Positions 24,901-36,003 of a stretch of 64,000 nt of DNA are shown in pieces (position 1 is the first letter of the stretch; each line of letters begins with the position of its first letter). The notes beneath the pieces were generated by a model. It saw only the letters and a program-made list of their open reading frames with translations. It had not been told where the DNA came from and did not search any database. The position numbers and the translations under genes are program-made. Location of the stretch: assembly GCF_008831285.2 (NCBI RefSeq), contig NC_045139.1, positions 6,542,204 to 6,606,203 of the forward strand. Direction: 5' to 3'. This DNA is from Nymphaea colorata (lineage: Eukaryota > Streptophyta > Magnoliopsida > Nymphaeales > Nymphaeaceae).

Positions 24901-27900
24901 TTGCTTAATCCTTGATGATAGGGAGACCCAAGATATTAAAAAAAATTTAAGAGTATACAAAACATCAGAATACAAATTCCCATGCTTAAACAGAAAACCT
25001 TAAAAGTTGAATCACATAAAGATAAGGTTTCTTTGGAGTTAAAGACACAAGATCCTAAAGAAAAATGGACATAGAAATAATTGAAGGGCGAGAAATGAAG
25101 TTTTGTTGGTAGCCTAAGCTAAGAAGAAAAATGAGTTGCAATAAGCATACTCACAGGAGGCCGGATGTCAGGGGCATTTGAAAGGGAAGGAGAATGTTCA
25201 ATACTCGGGAATGCCTGAAAGTAGATTGATCAGCAAGAATAAGAAGCTCCGGCATATTCACAAATCAACCTGACATTAATATGCAAAGTATGCATTACTC
25301 ACTTGGAGACCGTGAATGCTGGAAATGGAAGGGGATGCCACACGTCTGTATTTGTGCCTAGGTGAATAAAACTTATAGTCTCTTGCTGATACAGCAACTT
25401 CATGCCGACCAGTCAAGCATTTAAACCTGCAACAAACATTTATGATTAGGTAGTAGACAAGAGTACCATATTTCGATAAACATAAAAGATATCTGCTTTA
25501 TACAAAACAAAGAATCAAGCCATGAGTTTTAGAATTTTAGGTTTCCAGTATGCAGATATGGAAGAGATATAGGAAGTAAACTTGTACTGGAATTGAGAAC
25601 ACAGACCAGAGATAAAGTATATGTAGAAGGAAAACCGCTTTGCAGAAAGGCTATAGATTCATATGCGATAATAAGTATGATCATAAGAACCAGAAGAATG
25701 CAAAAGGCCATTCTAAAACTTACCATTCAGCATTCTCTGCTGACATATTATCTGGTTTTTCAACTATTTCCAAACCATTAACAACAACAAAACGTACACG
25801 CTTTTCTTCTTGTATCACTAGCTCTGGAAATCTTGTTCTTGTTTCAAGGGAAGTTGCAAGTTCCCTTCTTTTGAAGGAACAAGGTCCTAAACATGTGGGG
25901 GTGTCAAACACTCTAATGAGTAAAATCTCCAAGGAAAAAAATTCATAAAATATATGAAGAATCAAATACACAAAGTTAACAATACCTTTTCTTGGAAACT
26001 TTTTTGCAAGCTTTCTGTACAAACCACCTGCTGCCTCAAGAGCGACACCAATATTCTTCTCACGTGTACCATTCAATGAGGATAGCCGCATATTCACATC
26101 ATGTACCAATGTCTCATATAAATTAGCCACATACATCAAGGGTAAGACAAACCTTGAGTCACCTTCATACTGTGTTTCTTTTGACTTTCGCTTGCTTAGC
26201 TTGTCCTGCCCAGATTGGTTATTAAAATCTGAATCCATATAATCTTGCACCTCAATGACATGCTCCCTGAGAAAATGGTCCACAATAACATCCAGAAACC
26301 TTGCTCTAGCTGTTTCAATTGGAGAAACATCTAAAAACAATTAAATCAGAAGTTAGTTTAGCTTCTTTAGAAGTCAACCGATCAATCATGTAAACTACAT
26401 AAGCATAGGACCTTATGTTCAGAAAACGACAATATGGAAGTCACCTTCAATACTCAGAATGCCACAGGATGTTCTAGACGGATCATCACTCTCCAGTGCA
26501 ACATGATCACCTTCAACTCCAACAGTATGCAGTGGCAGAGAGTTTCCATAGGATTCGTGCATGCAGTCCTAACAAATGCAGAAGCCAAGGATATAAGACG
26601 AATACAATGATAATAAAACAGAATAGAAGAACTTAGAATATTTAAGCAAAGCTAATCTAATACATGTCATGGAATGTTCGAAACAAATTCCATTTTCTCT
26701 ATCAACAATTTTAGCTGGCAAGGGGCATCGTCTATGTTCTCTATCAACAATTTTAGCCGGCAAGGGGCATCGTCTATGTTCTCTATCAACAGTTTTAGCC
26801 AGCAAGGAGCATCTTCAGCTTTGACATATTGAGAATGAAAGAACAGCTCCCAGAAAACTCAATTGATTAGCAGCACCATGTGCTCTACCATCATTGGATG
26901 AGCTTTCAATGAAAATAAATATATTTTCTCCTGCATCTTTTTGTGAGCTTTTATCATCTCATTTCGAACATTCTCGCTACTGTTTTTGTGGTAATTATGT
27001 GGAGAATACTATCATTGGACAAGCTTTCAATGAAAATAAATATATCTTCTCAGGCTTTCTTCTTCATGCTTTTATTATCTCCTTTTGAACAGTCTCGCTA
27101 CTGTTTTTGTGGCAATTATGTGGGCTTGACAGTTCATACGAAGGAAGTTTGCATCAAAAAACATTGTCTTCCTTGCGGCCCACATCCTTCAGTGTCACTG
27201 CTTTTGTTGCATTCAGTGTTCTTAGATTACTTCTCAATGCTCATATCTGGTAACACAAAAAAAGGTTGGAAGCAACTAAACCTTTGCTTATAAAACTAAA
27301 GCATATCTATCCTTTCATCTTCACTTCACAATCTTCAAGTAGAAACACCACTTAACTTTCTTAATATCCCTTTCTTGGTAAAAAACTTGCCACGTGTTTC
27401 TTAGCCAATATTCCATTTAGTGCAAAGGAACTCACCAATTTGTCCAGACCTGTCTGATGCAGATACGAAGATAATGGATTATGTGAAACAACACAAGTGA
27501 GATTCTTAAGGAATTCAGCTCTGAATATTCGTATGTGCAATTTGAAGAGGCAAATCACTAAATATAAAACCACAAGCAGATATTGACAAAGAAAACAGTA
27601 ATAGATAAAACATACAATACAACGCCAGCTTCACACAAAATATCTTTTCCTTTTTTGCCTCTTTGGCAAAAGAGGGTTCCTCATTAACCACCATCTATAT
27701 TTGGACTAACCATGTTCACCTTGGGTTGGGCCAAGAGGACACAGAAAAATCCGTCTTCCTTTGATACCCTTATTGTGAAATTCGAACTGTAAGTGGAAAC
27801 TGAATCCATCATTTGAAGGTCACTGTCTCATCCTCTCACACCAAGAGGGTCCTAACCCAGGATTGCCTATCCAAACAGTAGTCTACATAAAATTTCAACA

Positions 27901-28417
27901 AATTGCAAGACAGAACACGTGAAAAAGACATCTCAAGGTTATAATTAGTGGTTAGAAAGCACAATTCTCGAATAGTGAACATAAATGCAGTATCTGTTGC
28001 ATTGACATATTCAAAGAATCATCTTAAATTTATTAACAGAAAAAACAATAAGTACGACGATTTCACAAGCACCCCAAAATAAGTCCAAGATCACAATTTT
28101 TAGTTGCATTTATCTCTCAGCACAAAAAGGAGCTACCAGTAACTGCAATTGAAAGTTATTAGCAATCAAACAAATTACAAACTCAGGAAACACTCCTAAC
28201 TAAATTGCCACCAACCACAAGCAGAAGAACCCACCACCGAACTGGGTTCTTCGTCGTTGTCCAAGCTATCCTCCGTGACGGCATCACGCTCCACCGCTCC
28301 TATCCGTTTGATGCCTCCAGGCCTCGCGTCGACCGTGTTGAGATCGTGCAGGGGGCTTCCTATGAAGGAGCCGGCGGACCTGATATTGTAGTGCTGCACG
28401 GGGATCCTTGTCCCCAT
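21996..28417 (-). CDS. Conserved plant protein with His/Gln-rich region and C-terminal zinc ribbon
   Basis: Eight exons (transcription order: 28417-28235, 26568-26445, 26330-25986, 25886-25724, 25426-25303, 25214-25155, 23538-23272, 22097-21996) give 455 residues with consistent phases. The start follows a GA-rich leader directly. N-terminus: MGTRIPVQHYNIRSAGSFIG, then an acidic stretch. Residues ~103-330 form the conserved core (SPIETARARFLDVIVDHF, DSRFVLPLMYVANLYETLVH, FVVVNGLEIVEKPDN, ARDYKFYSPRHKYRR). Residues 334-422 are rich in His, Gln and Ser. The last 33 residues carry CDECG and CSECG, two CxxC pairs 11 residues apart, giving a likely zinc ribbon (Cys430, 433, 445, 448). From memory this is a single-copy plant family without an established function that I can name. 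The exon 7 acceptor could instead be 6 nt upstream, adding Leu-Gln. Confidence 0.88.
26697..26822. repeat. 42-bp minisatellite, three copies, in intron 1
   Basis: A unit containing CTATCAACAATTTTAGC(T/C)GG starts at 26699, 26741 and 26783. Copies 1 and 2 are almost identical; copy 3 is slightly diverged. The 42-bp period is a multiple of three, which keeps a minus-strand frame open with a 14-residue repeat. It lies inside an intron, so this is probably coincidental. Confidence 0.9.
26890..27123. repeat. 121-bp tandem duplication in intron 1
   Basis: ATCATTGGATGAGCTTTCAA at 26890 recurs at 27011 as ATCATTGGACAAGCTTTCAA. The similarity continues through CGCTACTGTTTTTGTGG and AATTATGTGG. The copies differ at several sites, so the duplication is not very recent. 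It directly follows the 42-bp minisatellite. Confidence 0.85.
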
Positions 28418-28539
28418 CTCTCTCTCTCCTCTCCTCCACCCCACCCCCACCCCAACCTCCCCCTTCTCTCCTCTTCTAGAGGAAGAACAAAAAAGACATG
28501 CTTCTTCCAACCCCCAATTCTGCAACCGCCCTCTTCATC

Positions 28540-30160
28540 CTTCTTCTTCTTCGGTTTCGTCTTCTTCCTTCTTCAAAACAAATCGAATCCTGCAAATAAG
28601 AGAGGGAAGTAATCTCAGTGCCATGGGAGAGACGCGGGAGAATTTGAGTCCTCACAACGGCTAGTTTCTCGGGGTGGGGAGGAGAGAGAGAGAGGCCATG
28701 CCTGAGCCTCGACTCCAAACCTCGTTAGCTCCCTTCCCTTGCCTGTTTCCAAACCGAAAACCCTAAAGTCGAGGCTTTTCGCCGAACGGGAACGTTCGTC
28801 AATGGCGCACAATTTTCAACTATAACTTAAAAAGGCACTTATAATTATGCTTTTTTCTATTTTCACATTAAATTTTGTGAAAATATCAAAACAGGCTTCG
28901 TCAGGTTGGTGTATAATATTTTCATTTGGGAACAAACGAAAATTCATACCTTTTCCACGTTACCCTTTTTAAGTTAAAAAAAAAGGTACTTTTCCGACAT
29001 TCCCTAGAGAATCTGCCGTTTTTAATTCGAGTGGATCATCTTTTTATCCGAGTAAGGAAAGAATGATAAAGCTGAATCTATATTTAATAATTGCCTGCAA
29101 GAATGAAGTTTACACAAAGAAAATCAATTATAAAATTATATTAAGATCTTCAAAAAATTGAAGGGGTGTTTGAATGAAGTCCAGTTTTGTGAAACGGAGT
29201 GAAAAGCTTTAAGTTATTCAAAAACCAATATGTATCACCCAAAAAGAAAAAACACAGAGCACTTGGTTTTCATAAAATATAGTTTTTACAAAATTGGGTT
29301 ATAGGAAAGTGTCATCCAAAAACTTTTCTTTTCTTTAATATTTGATTAACAAATCTGACCACATTTGGACATCCGTTGGATTTGGACTCGGATATACATA
29401 AATATTTGGTTGGATTTCGATTATATTTAATTTTAAATAAATATCTTATATTCAATATTCTCAAAATCACTGTATTTGGTTGACCACCTGCCTTTACCCT
29501 TCTTCTTCGTTTCCGTCCTTCCTTTCTGCAAAAGAGATCGAATCCTGCAACGCAAACAAAAGCGAGAAGTTGCATGTAAATGGATCCAGAACCGAAATTC
29601 ATTCCCTCCGTTATATAAGGGAGAATGGGTTTCATTTTGTATAGTACAGTTGGAAAATAAATGAAATACAAGATCTTTGTTCCATGTTAATTTTGCTCTG
29701 TTCTTCCTTTTTAGTCTAGCAATTTGCTTTGGTTTTAGTAAGTTTTTTAGCGTAATCTTAGCTTAGTTGTGAGCGCGAACCGATTAGGACTCATTAATCT
29801 TAATCTGTTTTGCGTTAGTGTGAGAGGTAGACACCATGCCTGAACTTTGATTCCGAACCTCGCTAGCTTCTTTTTCTTGCCTGTCTCGAGACCGAACAAG
29901 GTCCTAAATTAAGCTGGTATTTTCTCCTTTTAAGTGCTCATGTATTGCTTAGGTTGATTGATATCGATATATCATTTTTTAAAATTTTTATATCACAACA
30001 TATACCTTTTTATTTTTCCCTTTTAAGTAGAAAACAAAACTTTTGTCTCAATATGTAACAAGAAATTTTTCGTCTTGTTATCTATTTTTTATCATTTTAT
30101 CTGAGTAATAAAGCAACGATAAAGCTAGATCTATATTCAATGATTACAAAAATTAGCTGG
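28540..30160. repeat. Segmental duplication of the upstream region of the zinc-ribbon gene
   Basis: Three colinear blocks of 28540-29110 reappear in the same order at 29500-30160. Block 1 shares ATCGAATCCTGCAA (near 28578 and 29530). Block 2 shares CCATGCCTGA(G/A) and CGAACCTCG(T/C)TAGCT-like text (near 28697 and 29836). Block 3 shares GATAAAGCT(G/A)(A/G)ATCTATATT (near 29066 and 30120). The second copy has about 250 bp of extra sequence between blocks 1 and 2. The downstream copy includes the 5' leader side of the minus-strand gene. Confidence 0.65.
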
Positions 30161-30653
30161 TGCACAAGAAAATTATGTTTTCAAGACCACCACATTTTAG
30201 CCAACTTTTGACCTTTATTTCCAATACCGCCAAACTATCCCCAAAATTCTGAATACAGTCCATAGCTTACCCAGATAATTCCAAATACGCCAGGTTCTTG
30301 TCGATAATATATTGAAAACAATTGCAGACTTTCTTTTTTCAAAATACATAAAAGAAGGAGGTCCCTAGATGGCAATATAAGACGTTTCCCTTGTTCAGTT
30401 GTTCGGTTGGCGCCTAATGGGGCCCAGCCCGAGTCAAAGCCTAACAAGCCCGAGCCTGCTGGTTCGCTTCACCTCTCATTTAGGTTTCGGATTCGAAAAG
30501 GGGTCCAGATCCAGATTCAGACGGCTTCTTCGCCCGAACTTTCGGGTCGAATCACGCATTTATTTGCCTCGTCATCTGACAGACACATGAGAGAGAGGCC
30601 GACGAGCCACCCGGTGGCCCCCACTAGTACCTAGGCTACCAACCACAATGTGT

Positions 30654-30656
<3 letters not shown>

Positions 30657-30691
<35 letters not shown>
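30657..30691. repeat. (TA)n microsatellite
   Basis: Uninterrupted run of about 17 TA dinucleotides in intergenic DNA. Confidence 0.95.
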
Positions 30692-30693
<2 letters not shown>

Positions 30694-30995
30694 TACTTGT
30701 AGTTATTTTTTTATCTCTCAATCGTTCATATATTGATTGATCGGTTCTCATGAATATGGCTATAATTAAGTGTCTAAATCAACCGATTTATTATGGGTCA
30801 GGGACATTGGATTGGCTTTGTTTACTTGGTGGAGCCTAAGCCTGAGCATCGGGTCATGTTGTTGGAGAGTATCTGACACAAGTCGAGCTCGAGCTTAGGC
30901 TTAACGGACCGACTTGAGTGAACTTGATAATATTTTTAATATATATTAATTTTTTATATAATTATAATATTTTATTATTATTAATTATATTTATA

Positions 30996-31067
30996 TATTA
31001 TTCATATTAAATTATATATTTTTAAATTCAATATTATTCATATTAAATTATATATTTTTAAATTCAA
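30996..31067. repeat. 36-bp tandem duplication in an AT-rich repeat
   Basis: A unit beginning TATTATTCATATTAAATTAT occurs twice head to tail with a 36-bp period. It sits between two stretches (near 30880 and 31075) that share GAGCTCGAG/AAGCTCGAG words, which suggests it is the interior of a larger decayed element. Confidence 0.8.
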
Positions 31068-32591
31068 TCGAATCAAGCTCGAGTTTTAAGTATTGGCTCA
31101 GGCTCGAGCCTAGTTTGGGCGGGCCCGATGCCAAGGCTTATAATATCCCAAGTGCTTAAGCGACCTGTTGTTATAACAAGGCCCTCTATTTTCTCTTTTA
31201 GTTACGTTTTTTAGGGTTTTATTAAGCTGTTAAAAGACCATTATGTTATACGTTATGACTAATTGCTTATTATAAACTGAAAAATGATCAGAATACCCAC
31301 ATTGACTACATGAAAGATCCCTTCTTCTCTTTTTATAAAGGCAAAAGGGGAATGATTTTAAAAAAAATATATCCCCCTCAGGTTCCTCGTTCTGACACTA
31401 ATTTTTATTATATTTTGAATCTTTTTTGGGCATAGTTTCAAAACGCAGTTATAATAAAGTAAATGATCAATATTGTTCTATCAATTTGTCCTCGATTCTC
31501 TCTAACCGGAGCTGATTTAGTGGGTTAAAATTACCAAAACATTCCTCAAAATATATACGCCCCGTTAGTTTTATTCTTTCTCTTTTATATTCAACTCCAT
31601 CGGCATGTCACCTTCATCAAAATAAATGTTTTAGCAGCATCTAAATTGGTTAGATGAATCTTTTAATGGTTAGGTGTGTGCTATTTTTTTTATATTGCAA
31701 TACTTATGGCTGTGTTAATTATTCAAAAACTTAGGTCATAGGTTTGTCCCTTGGATTCTTTTTGAAGGACAAAACAGTAATTATTCCACCAATTTAGTTG
31801 CTGACCTAATTAGAATGAGACTCTGCGAACCTTTTTTTTTAATTTACCACACAACGTCTTAACATGCTTTTGATAATATTGAAAACACAAGGCCGTTTTT
31901 ATATTATTGCCCAATGTTTAGATTTGCCATTTAAATTTACCAAGCATGCGATGATGCGACCGGCACCATAAGAAAAACACACTTTTCTTCTTCATTCATG
32001 GTAAAAAAGTAGTTTTAACTAGCACTTTTATAGTTTTACTAGTCCAACATGGACCAGCTGAAAAAATTAGGAGAGATCGTTTTAATTATAATCATTTAAC
32101 ACATTGTATCGGGTGGGTGTGATTAAAACAAAACATATCAAATGCTAATATATAAAAGGCATAACTATTTCTCTATCCAAACTTTAATAGAGAAATCAAC
32201 AAATCTATCCAATAATTACCACATATAAATCCTCTACATTAAGATAAGTTAACGAAGGACATTAAATAGCTAGGACGTCATGGTCGTGAGAAATGAAAGC
32301 ACTTGAAAGAGTTTTTGGTTCCAGCCATGAACGGAATGCACCTAAACTAGTCGCACTGCTGAAAAAGGGCCCATTCTGTGTCAGTAAGTGTGCATTAAGT
32401 GGATCGCACACTCTTTTTGGAAATTTGTTTGGTATTTATTTGCATTTTTATGTATTTAAGATAAAAGTACGTAAGAATGTAAATGAGTCACATTGATGTA
32501 TTAGTTTATAGTATATCTGATTTATGGGATATTCATTTTTAGGATTAAAATGGGAGTTAGTGCTGGTAGGTAGCCCGTCTTTGTTTCATAT

Positions 32592-32797
32592 AGGGATGGG
32601 GGAGGGGGGGCTCGCCTAGGCCATGGCCCTACCACAACTTGTTGGAAAAAAAAATTACATTACAAAAATTGATAAATTTTTGTTGGATAATGTATTTTTT
32701 ATATTCGAGTTTAGGTTTAGTTTGACCCTACCTAAATAAGTTCAATTGACCGTTTGTTTCGCCCCTAAAAAAAATCCTGACTCCACCCCTCATCCCT
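32592..32797. mobile_element. hAT-like MITE remnant (copy 1)
   Basis: The left end AGGGATGGGGGAGGGGG pairs imperfectly with the inverse complement of the right end CTCCACCCCTCATCCCT. The G-rich terminus followed by CTCGCCTAGGCC resembles the GGGGCGGAGC-type ends of the neighbouring element. The interior is AT-rich and non-coding. Confidence 0.5.
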
Positions 32798-32896
32798 CTT
32801 TGTTGTAAACAAGCAGTCATCAATGTGCAAATTGAAACATAGTGAGAGTGTCACTCTCTGATGTACCATATAACAGCCCTAAACCTTGGGGGTGAG

Positions 32897-33093
32897 TAGG
32901 GGCGGAGCTAAGGGGAAACCACATGGGCCCTGGCTCCACCTAATATATATATATTAAACAATTTTTATATGTAAATTTTATAAAATTTTGTTTGTCTTAT
33001 ATAAAAAATTTACAAAATGACATTTCGGTCTCAATCAAAATTTAGAAACTTTAATTCGGCTTCACTCATGAAAATTTTCTACCTCCGCCCCTC
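32897..33093. mobile_element. hAT-like MITE with GGGGCGGAG termini (copy 2)
   Basis: The left end TAGGGGCGGAGC pairs with the right end CCTCCGCCCCTC, the GGGGCGGAGC terminus common in plant hAT-type MITEs. The flanking 8-mers GGGGTGAG (32889-32896) and GGGATGAA (33094-33101) agree at 6 of 8 positions, as expected for an aged hAT 8-bp target-site duplication. The interior is AT-rich with no ORF. Confidence 0.7.
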
Positions 33094-33179
33094 GGGATGA
33101 AGGAATGGGGCCTTTGGCCTTGTGTTGCGGGAATAGCGCCATGCTCACCAAAATGCTAATAAATAAGACATACATAATA

Positions 33180-34040
33180 TCTGAATCTGAGTTTTAAATT
33201 CACAATCAAACCTGAACCGTATATTGTACTTTAAAAAATAACTTTCTCATGTACAGATATTAAACATAGGCAAATTCAATTGGTCAAATCGATTATTATT
33301 ATCTAATCGGATATTTATTGAAAATTGAATCTGTACTTAATCACATGTCATTTCTTGTACTCGAACCCAATCTCATATTTTACTTAGATGTCAATCTTTT
33401 TTTCACATATTCGATTTATTTAAAGTAGTTTAATGGAACACCTAATTTGAATATTATCCGTTGACATCTTTAAATATACTAGCAAGTTTTTTCTGAAATC
33501 TGTCATGGAAAAAAAAAACTAAAAAAAAATAGAAATAATGAGAATTTTCCTGGTTTAACTTGTTCTTAAAAATGAGATCGTGATATTATTGTATGTCGGG
33601 TTGCATGATTCATGCCAATAGAAGGACATTTGGCAATGGGAATAGTAAGATGCTTAGGAAAGTCAATGGATTGGATTTGAATTTAATGTAATTTTAATTA
33701 AACCCAGTTTTTCAATGTTCGGACTTTAATTAAAATGAATAAAAGTCATGCCAACGTCCAATAAAAAAAAAAAAAAAGGATCTCGCATCCTCAATCAGAT
33801 TTTAAATTCACATATGAATTCAAATCCAATTTTTAAACCGAATATAGCTAAAGGCCATTGGATATATGATATTTACTTAAAGCTAAACTTGACCTCAATC
33901 CAAATCCAATTATGATTGGATATTTAGTTATCTGAATCCAATCAAATGTGGTTTCTTAAATCTAAACCCGATTCGATTTCTAAATTATATATATCTGATC
34001 CAAATTTCATATATTAATATCCGTAAACATATAGTTCCTA
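33180..34040. mobile_element. Decayed AT-rich elements with GAATCTGA/GGATATTTA-type words
   Basis: Two blocks (about 33180-33475 and 33785-34040) are full of short related words (AAATTCACA, GGATAT(T/A)TA, CCAATC, TCCGT(T/A)). These resemble the interior of the element at 14094-14477. The first ends in CCGTTGACATCTTT, a possible decayed form of that terminus. Boundaries are uncertain. Confidence 0.35.
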
Positions 34041-35026
34041 TTGTAAACTGAGGTATAACGCCGATAATGACAATAATAGTAACCGGAGGTTCCTTAATAC
34101 TTATTCGTTGCTACATTGGGTCCATGCCTTATAGAACATATTAAAATAATAAGTCTATCGAGTTTAGATTGAAACCACCAATGATTGTCTCTACCAACAA
34201 ACGTGACATTTTAAGTGAGACGTTGTTTATTAGTCGTAATGATGTTTATTAATACTATGTCATTGTTCGGAATAGATCCAATTTCAACCCACTTGAATGC
34301 TTAAATCGGTGAAAAATATCAATAAATGAAAAAATATATAATCAGTTGAATATTAAAACACTTTTTTACATTAATTTTACAAAATATTTTCAAACCTTTT
34401 TAAATTTTGCATGTTATTTTAAGGTCAAACAGCGCGAGGAATTTATGTTGAGCTTTCAAGTCATTGGTCGGACTGCTATTTTCACACTACCGGTCTAGTG
34501 ATTGGTTTGTTTACAGTAGCAAATTAGTTGCACTTTTATGCCTTTCCTTATCATGATAAGAAAGACAAATAGCTAAAGATTGGGTTGTTTATAGTAGCAA
34601 ATTAGTTTGCATTTCCTTATCCTGAGAGACAGAAAAGGAGAAAAAGAGATTCCGACAAAGAGTCCAACAGAAGCTTCAGCTTTTTCTCAACTCAAAAATT
34701 GGTTGCATTTTTTGTTGACATCACATTCTCAACATTCTTTTAAGCGATCACAGGGAGCCAAAAAGTTTTTAGTTGAAGGGCATTAAGTATCAAAGGCTGA
34801 TTTTGTAAAACCTTATTTAGTCTGTGTGATATTGAAGGTTTTCTAAGCCTTCAGTCAGTTAATGTAGCGAAAACATTCATCAAACTTTTAGAACCATGGA
34901 CTAGACGAGGAGTGCTCGGTGCTCGGCACTCCATCATTTAGGATTATACCACAGTTGACCATCGGCAAGCCGTGGCCATGGAATCCTGTCAAAACGCCAT
35001 CATTCCTCAAAGCGCTTATCTGCTTC

Positions 35027-35035
35027 TATATAAAA
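35027..35035 (+). promoter_or_regulatory. TATA box candidate
   Basis: TATATAAAA lies in a stretch of higher G+C than the surrounding desert, about 30 bp before a possible transcription start near 35060 and 70 bp before the ATG at 35097. The spacing fits a plant core promoter. Confidence 0.35.
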
Positions 35036-35096
35036 TCTGGGTGGGAGTAGACTTCAATTAGAAGGAAGTTACCAGCCGAAGCCAATTGCCGACTAT

Positions 35097-35585
35097 ATGT
35101 CATTAAGCAAGGCGGCCGACCATCCCCTTACTCGACAACGAGCTTTCATTTGCTCGCCTCCGTGTGACTCTACGTGGTTGTGGACGCAACATATGCGTCC
35201 ACCAAGGGAATTGCCCCTAACCCATGCAGGCCTTCGTGTGCATCCAAACACTATTTGTGGAGAACCTATCGATTTTTCAACGACGGACTTGCATGTTTCA
35301 AAGGGACTGAAGACCATGATGCTCTTTTACACTTTGTCGTTATACCACCGCGTTGCACATTTCAAGTGCATTGTTTTCTGCTTTACTCAACGTTTGATTG
35401 TATCCTACATGCTTTTCGAGCAATGCTCAAACTGGCCAAGGAACATTCCATACTGCTGGCTTGACCGAGTTAAACATAGTCAGTCCACAACATTAAGAGT
35501 TGAAGTTTTAAAGTTTAAGAAAGAGTGTAGATACAATTTTTTTTTTTGCGGACTCAGGCAATTGCACTCAAGTGACGCTAACTAA
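35097..35585 (+). CDS. Orphan ORF behind a TATA box, hypothetical
   Basis: A 162-codon frame opens 70 bp after a TATA box inside a 500-bp island of higher G+C. The product (MSLSKAADHPLTRQRAFI start) has many Cys and His residues and matches no family I know. A second frame over 35174-35464 is also open and equally plausible, so the true frame is undecided. There is no obvious domain or signal peptide. It may be a decayed gene, a non-coding transcript, or the promoter end of an LTR-type element. Confidence 0.25.
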   Translation: MSLSKAADHPLTRQRAFICSPPCDSTWLWTQHMRPPRELPLTHAGLRVHPNTICGEPIDFSTTDLHVSKGLKTMMLFYTLSLYHRVAHFKCIVFCFTQRLIVSYMLFEQCSNWPRNIPYCWLDRVKHSQSTTLRVEVLKFKKECRYNFFFCGLRQLHSSDAN

Positions 35586-35985
35586 AAATGCACAATAAAA
35601 GAAAGACTCCACAAATAATAAAAAGCACGTAACCTTTTTGTATTCTTAGAAAGACATAGGAAGCAATCGTTTGTTCCATAATTCTAGCTGCTAACTTAAG
35701 CTTGGGCAAATGAGACAAAGCGATCAAAATACATTAAATAGAGGTAAATTGTAAATTATTAATTTGTATTAGCTTTTTAAACTACATTCAATAATGTTAA
35801 TGCATGAATAATTGTATCCAAATAACTTAGCTTTTCGTTTAATATTTGAAGTGGTGACGTGATATTATTTTTTATTCATGTTATAAAGTTCTTTATTAAA
35901 GCGAGTTGTTAATAGTTTAAAGGATAATTTTTTATGTTATTTTTTCTTTTTTTTGGTAAAAGCGCCTTTGAGTGTTAGGTTAACT

Positions 35986-36003
35986 AACACGGGAAGCCGT
36001 GTT
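35986..36003. repeat. Perfect 7-bp stem, 4-nt loop hairpin
   Basis: AACACGG-GAAG-CCGTGTT is a perfect inverted repeat at the left side of a non-coding block. It may be part of a MITE terminus; no function can be assigned. Confidence 0.5.

Noticed and set aside
26569-26805. Minus-strand ORF with a 14-residue repeat
   Set aside because: Product of the 42-bp minisatellite inside intron 1. It is skipped by the phase-consistent splice from 28235 to 26568.
28205-28612. 135-codon plus-strand ORF rich in Ser/Pro/His
   Set aside because: Antisense of exon 1 and the GA-rich leader of the zinc-ribbon gene. It has no domain and low-complexity content.
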